Source of the DNA: Smallanthus sonchifolius
Taxonomy: Eukaryota; Streptophyta; Magnoliopsida; Asterales; Asteraceae
Direction: 5' to 3'
Length of the DNA: 64,000 nt
NCBI GenBank assembly: GCA_023525975.1
Contig: JAKNSE010000037.1
Span: 5,562,501-5,626,500 of the forward strand
The position numbers were made by a program, and so were the translations under genes. The notes beneath the pieces are model-generated. The model was not told the origin of the DNA and did no database searches. It saw nothing but the letters and a program-made list of their open reading frames with translations. Of the stretch, positions 55,918 to 64,000 are shown one piece after another. The number at the start of each line of letters is the position of its first letter. Position 1 is the first letter of the stretch.

Positions 55918-57474
55918 CCTGGAGGGATGTATTCGAACTATCCCTGTTGAGACTGGCTCAACTAAATTGGTATATAATCGTTATCCCTATCCGAAATCAA
56001 ATTACAAGAAAAAACGGATATGAATTCGTATCTAACATATAATTCATAGGTTTTTATGCTGTATTGATACGGCAATAAGTAAACATCAAACAAATGTCAC
56101 TCTTTTGATTAATTATCCAGAATTAAAAAGAAAGGCGAGAAACTTTTTTAACATAAACCTTCAAAGGTTCAACTTGACCAAAACCATCAATCATCAAAGC
56201 AATAAAATAATACACACACACAAGTTAACATAATAAAAACATGCATTACGTCTTCACTGATTTCGCGATGAAGCTGGGACTTGTACAGACTGAAGCTGAC
56301 GGCCTACCAGCTCCACCAACACACACTCTTCTTAGTAACTTGAAAGAAAGTTGCATCAGTTTAAAAAAAAAAACAAATAAACCAACAGCCTGCCACATGG
56401 CATGCTGTGGTTGTCTACCTCTACTGTGAACCAATAAAATCGTGTTAGCTGTACGCGTACCGTTCATCGAGGTTCTTTTTTAATATGTTATATAATATTA
56501 TACGGTTTTTAATATACTTTTGTTATAACTGTTTATATCTTATGTCAAGAACTCAATGGTTATAATATACTTTTCATGTCCAGATAGGATTTTAGGTTTT
56601 TGAAGGTACGGTTTACTGTAAGCAACCTCTCTATCAGTGGAGATAGTGGTATAGTTTGACTACACCCCACTCCCCTAAACCCTACTAATAGCTCATTGAT
56701 AGGATTTTTACTGAGTATCGTTGTTATTGTCTGTTGTTATCTTATTTTTAAATGCTCATGGCCTTGTAGCGTAGTAACATTGTTGATTGCTCATATAAAA
56801 GTGATGTGAGTTTAAGTCCCGCAAATATAAGTTGAATGGTATTTATGAGTGAACAAAAAATGATGTTAAAAAAACTCTGATTTTTAAAGTCTTAGGTTAT
56901 ACAGACACCCCAACATGTTATCCAGACACCACCGCCTATACGACTCGTGTGAGGACTATACGATGCACAATACGGGTTGTGTTGGGTTATTTTGTACACA
57001 TGATGGGTCACAATACAGTTGTATTGCGCAGCACACTATTTTGGATATAATACATGTCGTATTGATGACCAAATGTGACATATTACATGTCTGAAAGCTA
57101 TCGGTTTAACTTTTGAACATACAACCCTATTCTATTTAATGCTGCAGGAGTGGTATAGCTAGTGCACCTTTAGTGTACCCTTTTGAGTTTTGACCGGCCG
57201 GTTCAAACTAGTGAACCGATAAAAGAATCAAGCGGACAATCCCCCTTTTTTCTGGAATATTTCTTCCTTAAATTAAAGATTTTATCCAAAACTTTAACAA
57301 GAAATTGTGCCCATTTCGATAAAGCCATACGAAGTCCATACGTTCATGTTCTCCCCCTCAGAAGAGAAAACCCACCATATTCTTTCTTTCTTGAAAACAC
57401 CATAGCGCCTCATTAGTTTAATTACGTATCATCTTCATCATCAAGATCACATCAAACCCTAATTCGCTTCAAAA
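55918..57474. other. Intergenic region upstream of heme oxygenase
   Basis: AT-rich. A SINE-like module may lie at 56,757-56,850 (GTAGCGTAGTAA then GAGTTTAAGTCCCGC). 57,405-57,474 reads like a 5' UTR. The small frames at 56,241-56,467 are not recognised. Confidence 0.4.
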
Positions 57475-60441
57475 ATGGCTTCAATCCCTTCAATTTCCCA
57501 ATCCCAACTGTTTTTAAAGAAACCCCAATTCATATCCACCCCTAAAACATCTATATCCATAACACCCATCTCAAAACCTACCAAAAGTTTGAATCTTTTT
57601 GTGTCCAAGTCCAAGAAAATGGTGGTGGTGGCGGCGGCGGGGACGGCGGCGGCGGAGGAGAAGTCCAAGAAAAGGTATCCCGGAGAGGGGAAAGGGTTTG
57701 TGGAGGAGATGAGATTTGTGGCTATGAAATTGCATACAAAAGATCAAGCAAAAGAAGGGGAGAAAGAGGCTCAAGAAAAGCCTTTGCCTAAATGGGAGCC
57801 CACCATTGATGGGTACTTGAAGTTTTTGGTGGATAGTAAATTGGTTTATGATACTCTTGAGAAGATTGTTGATAAGGCTGATTACCCTGAATGTAAGTTT
57901 TAATTTTTAAGTGTTTTATTGCAAAGTTTAGTGTTATAAGATTGTGATTATGAATTAGTGATTGAAAAGGGTATAAAATAGTCATGCTTTTTGTTAGGAG
58001 TTGATGCTAGAAATCCTTATAGAGGTTAATTATGTTTGTGTTCTACTTTTATCAATGAATTGAATTGAATCATAGAAGTCAAAGGCTCAAGGCGCACCAT
58101 AGATACATAGAGTGAGCCTGGGCTAGGTGCAAGGCGCTTACCGAGGATTTTTTAAGCAAGACACAGTATAAACTGGTTGGAAAAATCGCTAGGCGGGCGG
58201 TGGGGTGGGGCCTAGGCGGGATTAATGGGGGCCTAGGCGGGATTAATCGAATTGGAATTTTTATATGTAATTTTCAGTTTTTTATATATATACACACATT
58301 TTTATACGTAATTTTTATAAAAATGAACATTTTTAAATATTTATACACATATTTGGCTGGAATTTTAAGGGTTTGGCTGAAAAATCCAAGGTTTTGCTAG
58401 AAAATCCAAGGTTTTTGCCGGAAATTCCAGGTTTTTGCCAGAATTTTCGCCGGAATCTGGCCGCCTAGGACCGATTCTGATTAATGGTCCGCTTAGCTCA
58501 AAATTACAAGTTAAATGGCCGCGTAGGCCTGATTTTTACAACACTGGTATAAACAAACCATTTTTAGGGGTTTTAGACGTGTTTCAGACCATTTTTAGAT
58601 GTTTCAGACGAGTTTGAGATGTTTTAAACTAGTTTATAGCCATCTCTCTTTTTTGTTGGATGAGAAACCAAATTTTTTTTTTTTTTTTTTTTCTGAATTT
58701 GATTTAAGAGGAAAATATATTAGGTTTTCTATTATATTTGTAGAATGGTATTAAATTATTGATTTTCTATGCCTAGTACCTATTTTTATTTGTTAGGATC
58801 AAATTTTAAATAAATTTAGTTTGTAATCAAGGTTTTTGGCCTTGCTTGGTGATGAAATTGGTTTGTCTAACCTTTAAGTGGTTGACGTAGTGGTAAGCGC
58901 TTGATTCCTCTCTAGTTTGCGAATCCTGCTTTCACTGGTTTCCTGGCTTATCCTCTTGAAGGCCACCTGCCTAGCCCAAGCTGTGATTTACCTGGCTTAT
59001 CGTGGGTCCCGTGGGCTTACCGACAATAGGTTCCCATTGTCACCAAAATAATGGTTTATCTTTGCTGCTTGAGCTTTCTAATTCTACTATGAAGTTCTAA
59101 TACAATTTTAATGAATATGTGCATATGGTCTTGTTGTCTGCGGTTTACTAAATGAGATATACGCCTTTGATCATAAACTCGTACATGTGTGTATGTGGGT
59201 CCTTGTGATTTGGTTTTGAATGTTTGGAAGAAATTAATGATGTTTTTGTAATCACCTAAAAAAATCAAACGTTTTGGACAAGAAGTGTTTAGAGTCGATT
59301 TAAGCGGATTCGACCCGTTTCAACCCCAAAACAACCTCTAGCTTTATGTGATCTTGCAGGCTCTAATCTTTTTGTTTTTGGGCTGTTTTGTTGCAGATGC
59401 TGAATTTAGGAACACTGGACTGGAAAGGGCTGAAAGTCTGGCCAAAGATTTGGCCTGGTTCAAAGAACAGGGCCATTCTATACCCGAACCTTCATCTCCT
59501 GGGCTCAATTATTCGGCTTATGTTGAAGAGTTATCAAAGAAAGATCCACAAGCATTTATCTGTCATTTCTATAACACCTACTTTGCTCACTCTGCTGGAG
59601 GTCGAATGATAGGGAAAAAGGTTAGTAGATCTCATTTCTTGTAGAAAGTTAACCATGTGGTTCATACTTCTCCTAGCTTTTGTGAGGTTCATATGGCCCA
59701 TTTACATAACTTTTGTGTCCACCAAGGTTCTTTGGAATATCTTTTACTTGTGATGTTATACTGAAAGTAGCAAACTTTTTTTAGGGGTGGTGGTGACGGG
59801 TCGGGTTAATGCGTATGAACTTTTTTTGAGCTTTACAAATATTATTATGTAACAAAACTATATTGTTACAACAATAGCCTAATTTTTTACATAAAAAATG
59901 TATTTTTAATCTTCACAACTTTCTAAATCTTTTTATTAATTAGGTTTTTGTTATAGTAATAGTTTTTATCATATTATAAGGCATTTAATTATATTTCAAT
60001 GAACACAAGAATTGGGTAGGCGGGCAACCCAGTCCAACCTGTTTTGACCCAAACCAGTTTTATGTTTTGCCAGTCGTGGGTGACCCGTGTGCACTAATGG
60101 TCATATATCACATGTTCTGATTATAGGTAGCTGAGAAGGTACTGAATGGCAAGGAGTTGGAGTTCTACAAATGGGATGGCGATCTTTCACAACTTCTACA
60201 GAATGTGAGGGACAAGTTGAATAAAGTTGCTGAGGTAAGACACTTTCAGTTTTCCAAATAAACCTTTGACTTTCGCGTAAAAAAGTCAACCATCATCGTA
60301 TACCAATTAAAAGCATAATTTTGACACATTTGTCATGATATAAACCAGAACTGGACTAGAGAAGAGAAGAACCATTGTCTTGAAGAAACAGAGAAATCAT
60401 TCAAATTCTCAGGGGAAATTCTTCGTTTGATATTATCATGA
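57475..60441 (+). CDS. HO1: Plastid heme oxygenase (HO1/HY1-type), 4 exons, 280 aa
   Basis: Exons 57,475-57,892, 59,397-59,620, 60,127-60,234 and 60,349-60,441; all junctions GT/AG and the joined frame is open for 280 residues, close to Arabidopsis HY1 (282). The enzyme opens heme to biliverdin IX-alpha, CO and iron with ferredoxin; biliverdin then feeds phytochromobilin synthesis. Residues 1-50 are Ser/Thr/Lys-rich with few acids, a chloroplast transit peptide. The mature part starts near residue 65. H87 in VAMKLHTKD is the expected proximal heme ligand. The family core follows: YAEFRNTGLERAE, DPQAFICHFYNTYFAHSAGG (distal-helix glycines), ELEFYKWDGDLSQLLQNVR and the final SGEILRLILS. The start context AAAATGGCT is strong. 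No break seen; likely functional. A biliverdin-poor HO2-type paralogue would lack the His, which is present here. Confidence 0.96.
57893..59396 (+). other. Intron 1 of heme oxygenase (1,504 bp)
   Basis: Holds a hAT MITE (58,174-58,546), a T-run near 58,672-58,691 and a SINE-like module at about 58,866-59,030 (GACGTAGTGGTAAGCG then GTTTGCGAATCCTGC). The rest is AT-rich. Confidence 0.85.
58174..58546. mobile_element. hAT MITE (CCTAGGCGG family), copy 2, in HO1 intron
   Basis: 373 bp; the left TGGTTGGAAAAATCG and the right, read inward, CAGTGTTGTAAAAATC match the ends of the 34,754 copy in inverted orientation. Flanks GTATAAAC (58,166-58,173 and 58,547-58,554) are identical. The first two bases of the left end appear lost. 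Confidence 0.85.
59621..60126 (+). other. Intron 2 of heme oxygenase (506 bp)
   Basis: Contains GACGGGTCGGGTTAA near its left and CCTGTTTTGACCC near its right, inward-facing words typical of small plant MITEs. Confidence 0.7.
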
Positions 60442-61128
60442 ACGTGCTTGTAAACATGAAATCTTGACGGGTCAAGCTCTAAATAGCTTGATTCATAATC
60501 TTTCTTCTTCTTTCCTGCTTCAGGTAGAACGTGTACTGTTTTGTGCATAATTTGTGCTTTATGTCGAATGTTGAACACAAAAGTAAAGTAAACATGCAAC
60601 TTTCTTTAATGGCATGCTTGTTTAGTCTTATGCGACTATTTATCGACCAAGGGGTTGATCGTTTTCTACGAGTTTGGGTGTATGCCCATGTGCCAAATCG
60701 AAGCACCAATCCATGCCAAACTAAGTGTTTGGTTGGTCGGGGTGTTTAGATGTGCGTTTTAAAGTAATCATTATATGATACAAAAATGTTTTTAAACTTC
60801 TTTTTCTTGTTTAAAGTTGTAATAATTCAAACACCGCTTATTTTATGCATTGAACAATAGAGGTGTGGTTAAGGAACATTGATTCACCATTGATGAATCA
60901 CTTGGCTCAAGAAAAATATTTTGCCCAAAAGGGAAATTGTTGATGTCACTATTTATTTAATTATATATTTCTAAACATTTTATAATGATGATGTTTTGTA
61001 TTTTATATATCATATTTTGAATAACTATGTAAAAATTAAAAGGTGTACTTAGAAATTTCAAAGGCTATTTTTTAACAAACTAAAAAGTGCATCTGATACA
61101 GGACGGTAGCTATTGACGAATATTAGAC
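60442..61128. other. Heme oxygenase 3' region and spacer
   Basis: 3' UTR followed by AT-rich DNA. No gene recognised. Confidence 0.45.
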
Positions 61129-61132
61129 CAGA

Positions 61133-61620
61133 TTTTTTTTTAAAGGCAAAAGGAATTTTATAAAATGACTAGCAAGGCGCTAGATACAAGAACAATAGAA
61201 TTCCGATTACAATGCTAATTACTATCTAGGCATTGTAATGCATGGAACACCATGAAGACCAATCTAGCTAGTTTGCTTTCACCCTGTTTTTGATCCATAG
61301 GAAATTTACTTTTGTTTCCTTGATGACAAGTGCAATTTCAACGTCTTCCCTTTAAAGATTCTTTCATTTCTTGCCTTCCAAATTCCCTACAAAGCCGTTA
61401 CAATAAATGCGTGGAACATCTTCTTGACGGATTTTTCCATGTTTAATGATGTTGGAACTTGTAGGAAGTCTCACTGATTCACCTTCTGGACAATGGCGAC
61501 AGCGACTTCTGGACAATACGGTGGCGGAGGTACATACTTCTTTAGCTAACTTGCATGAAATAAAAAGGTGGACACCAAATTCTTGTTCCTCTTGGCATCA
61601 AACACACTCCAAAGCTTGTT
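61133..61620 (-). pseudogene. LINE 3' end (zf-RVT-type tail) with poly(A)
   Basis: The minus strand encodes, with stops, a zf-RVT-like C-terminus: HLFxSCKLAKEVW-type wording near 61,560, then FLWIKNRVKA and DWSSWCSMH near 61,250. The 3' UTR runs on to AAAATTCCTTTTGCC and an A-run (61,133-61,141 as T on plus). This is the usual 3' end of a plant non-LTR retrotransposon, 5'-truncated near 61,620. Assignment is by pattern. Confidence 0.55.
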
Positions 61621-61875
61621 TTAAAAAGCCTGAGGCGCTCCGAGGCGTTTAGGCCTCAAAAGCCGAGGCGCGAGGCATGAGGCATGAGACGAGAGCCTCA
61701 CGTACGTGAGGCATTGCTTTATGTACAATCAAAAGCTGCATTAGTCTAATTTTTTTTTACACCTTGCCTTTTTTTATCATGTAAACCATTCATAATCGCT
61801 TTATCTCTTTGGTTGTTGGTGCTAGAAATCCCATAAAATAAGCATGTTTTTCATCCCATAAAATGTCATAAAATA
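61621..61875. other. Repeat-like spacer
   Basis: 61,630-61,710 is a run of GAGGC/GCCTC words (GAGGCGCTCCGAGGCG, CCTCACGTACGTGAGG, the latter a perfect palindrome), probably a decayed MITE. No gene. Confidence 0.4.
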
Positions 61876-62217
61876 TGTTGTCCCAAATTGGATCTTGATT
61901 ATGCAAGATAATGATACACACACAAACAAGAAACGAATTTTGATCTTCAATTGATAATGTTGCGTAACGTTGTACAGGTTTGTTCGATCGTTATATAACC
62001 CTAGAAGGGAACAGACGCGTCCCTTTACTAAACGACGTATACATACATACATACATACATACATACATACGTATGAGTAGTTTTGTATTTGTAGACTTGA
62101 CACTTACAACCCTTTAACTAAACATAATTACATATTGACATAAAACATAAAATAGATAAATTACATAATGACCCCCTTTAACTTTAACTTGGGTTAATGA
62201 TCGGGATTAACCTCACA
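61876..62217 (-). repeat. 3' LTR of copia element (342 bp)
   Basis: On the minus strand it starts TGTGAGGTTAATCCC right after the purine tract ATTAAGGGGTGAA (62,218-62,230) and ends GGGACAACA. Short LTR typical of Ty1/copia. It contains an (ATAC)8 microsatellite. The partner LTR lies beyond the window. Confidence 0.72.
62039..62070. repeat. (ATAC)8 microsatellite
   Basis: Eight uninterrupted tetranucleotide units in the copia LTR; such tracts often vary in length between individuals. Confidence 0.9.
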
Positions 62218-62225
62218 TTCACCCC

Positions 62226-64000
62226 TTAATCATGATCATGTTGTTGTTGCAGATCTTGAACACCAAGTAGTTCCCTCATTGTGATGAACTTAACCCGTGA
62301 CATTGCCTTTGTTAGAATATCTGCTTTCTATAGTTCTCCACTAATATGTTCAACCGTGATGTGGTCATTTTCAACACATTCCCTTATGAAATGATAACGC
62401 GTGTCAATGTACTTGCTCCTTCCATGAAATACCGGATTCTCCTATTGCTGAAATATTATCAACATATAAAGTTATCTTTTCTTCTTGCCATCCAGTTATT
62501 TCACTAAGTAAACGTTTCAGCCATAATGCTTGACATGCTGCTGTAGTTGCTGCCATAAATTCTGATTCACATGATGATAGTGCCACAGTTGGTTGTTTCT
62601 GTGTACTCCAAGTTATAGGTGCATTTCCAAAGTAGAATACGATACCCGTAGTTCCTTTTCCTTCTTCTGTATTAACCCCATAACTGATGTCGCTGTATCC
62701 TGTGATCCTGCAGCCTCCACTTTTCTTATAAGTTATACCAAATTCCTTTGTTCCTTTGATATAGCGTATCACTTGCTTAATAGCTTTTAGATGATGCTCC
62801 TTTGGTTCTTGCATAAATCTGCTAAGTAGCCCGACTGAAAAACTTAAGTCTGGTCTTGTATGTAGTAGATACCTTAAGCAACCAATCATACTTCTATATT
62901 CAGTTGCATCAACTAGATCTCCTCCTTCAGTTTTAACTAACTTAGTTCCAGGGTCCATTGGAATCTTTGTTTCATTACTATCTATCATACTGGCATCTTT
63001 GAGGATCTTGTTGATGTAACCAGCTTGCTTAATAGATATTTCTCCCCCTGATTGGTTGACCTCTATACCGAGATAGTATATCAATAACCCTAAATCACTC
63101 ATCTCAAATTTCTCTTCCATTTGAGATTTAAAGTGTTCAATTTCTTTCTTTGGAGTTCCTGTTACTATCAGGTCATCAACATAAACTCCAATCAACAAGG
63201 TTGAATCTTTGTACTTCCTAGTATAGACCGCCTGCTCCAATGTGCATTTCTTGAAATCAAGTGATTTTAACGTTTGACCTAATTTCATATTCCATGCACG
63301 TGGTGCTTGTCTCAGTCCATATAAAGCTTTAGAAAGTTTATAGACCTTGTCTTCATTTCCAGTTTTCACAAAACCTTCAGGTTGTGAAACATAAACTTAT
63401 TCTTTAAGATCTCCACGTAGGAATGATGATTTTACATCTAAATGATGTACTTCCCACTCATTATATGCTGCTAATGCTAGAATGAGACGTACTGTCTCAA
63501 GTCTTGCTACAGGAGCAAAGACTTTTCATCAAAGTCTACTCCATGTTGTTGTACATAGCCTTTTGCTACTAAACGAGCTTTATACTTGGTGATCTTTCCA
63601 TTTGCATCCCTTTTGGTCTTGAATACCCACTTCAGACCAATTGCTTTATGATTACTTGGTAAAGAAGTTAATTTCCAAGTTTTGTTCTTGTTGATGGAAT
63701 CCAACTCTGCTTTCATAGCTTTTATCCATCTTCCGTCTTCTGCTGCCTCTTTGTAATTCCTTGGCTCTTCTTCAGCTAGAAGTAGTTCATGTGTTTCTAC
63801 CACTGGTGCTAGTTCATTTATCTTAGTCAAGCTTTTAAAACCTCGAATAGGTGTATGGTCAAACGGTCTAGCAGAACTTCCAGAAGTTGATGAACCTGCT
63901 ATAACCTCTGCTGAGTTAGGTTCATAGGTATATGTTGGTGGAGTCTTAGGTGTATTGGGTGACCTTATTGGTGATTGAACAGTTTGTTCAAAGATATCTT
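62226..64000 (-). pseudogene. Ty1/copia pol, RT-RNase H part, broken; continues beyond window
   Basis: The minus strand from 64,000 down carries the region between integrase and RT (KINELAPVVET, YKEAAEDGRWIKAMKAELDS), then RT: KWVFKTKRDANG, YKARLVAKGY, FAPVARLETVR, HHLDVKSSFLRGDLKE, KLSKALYGLRQAPRAW, the catalytic GVYVDDLIVTG, RSMIGCLRYLL and RPDLSFSVG. RNase H follows (VALSSCESEF, LYVDN), ending HIDTRYHFIRE, KADILTKAMS and LLGVQDL with a stop at 62,226-62,228. Breaks: a frameshift near 63,525, a TAA near 63,397, and a frameshift/stop near 62,404-62,440. The enzymatic motifs are otherwise well kept. Inactive as read. Confidence 0.93.

Noticed and set aside
62404..63369. A functional copia RT gene
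   Set aside because: The 321-residue frame is only a middle part; a stop and frameshifts break it on both sides and its start codon is internal to RT.

Overview
The window is nuclear DNA of a flowering plant. It holds two complete intron-containing plant genes (an SPX-domain phosphate-signalling gene and a plastid heme oxygenase), a tRNA-Asn(GUU), and a dense load of plant transposons: Ty3/gypsy chromoviruses of Tekay type, Ty1/copia, LINE, SINE-like, hAT, Harbinger, MULE-like and Helitron. The repeat families look like those of an Asteraceae genome; that is an inference, and nothing in the sequence proves the family.

Layout. 1-12.2 kb: decayed LTR retrotransposon pieces (LTRs, a gag-protease remnant at 7.2-8.1 kb), two hAT-type MITEs, and the remains of a Harbinger accessory (MYB/trihelix-like) ORF. 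12,241-24,769: one minus-strand Tekay-type gypsy element with a perfect 5-bp target duplication (GGTAA). It has lost gag, protease and most of RT but keeps an intact RNase H-integrase-chromodomain frame. Its right LTR was entered by a second, plus-strand chromovirus (17,988 to about 22,992), whose 3' half was later deleted. 24.8-27.2 kb: MITE, SINE and the SPX promoter. 27,232-29,714: SPX gene. 30-36 kb: tRNA-Asn, a gene-fragment region including a kinesin-like N-terminal piece, a hAT MITE, and a lone first exon of a membrane-protein gene. 36.3-51.9 kb: Helitrons and hATs stacked in each other, and a compound LTR-internal-LTR-internal-LTR insertion (40,073-47,686, target duplication CATTC). 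52-56.5 kb: chromovirus LTR, Harbinger transposase pseudogene, a fold-back element and a duplicated 0.3-kb segment. 57,475-60,441: heme oxygenase gene (4 exons, 280 aa). 61-64 kb: LINE 3' end and the 3' part of a copia element.

The host genes are independent single loci. The SPX protein should act as an inositol-pyrophosphate-dependent partner of PHR transcription factors, and its promoter carries two PHR-binding (P1BS) motifs 23 bp apart. The heme oxygenase makes biliverdin in plastids for phytochrome chromophore synthesis.

I found no undescribed protein system. The least ordinary signals are structural: arrays of short palindromes in three unrelated LTRs (two of them directly upstream of the TATA box), two deletion junctions patched with locally copied filler DNA, a tandem LTR compound retaining its outer target duplication, and tRNA-like Pol III promoter modules inside an LTR and several DNA transposons. 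All identifications are by reading motifs and comparing window segments by eye; no database search was run.
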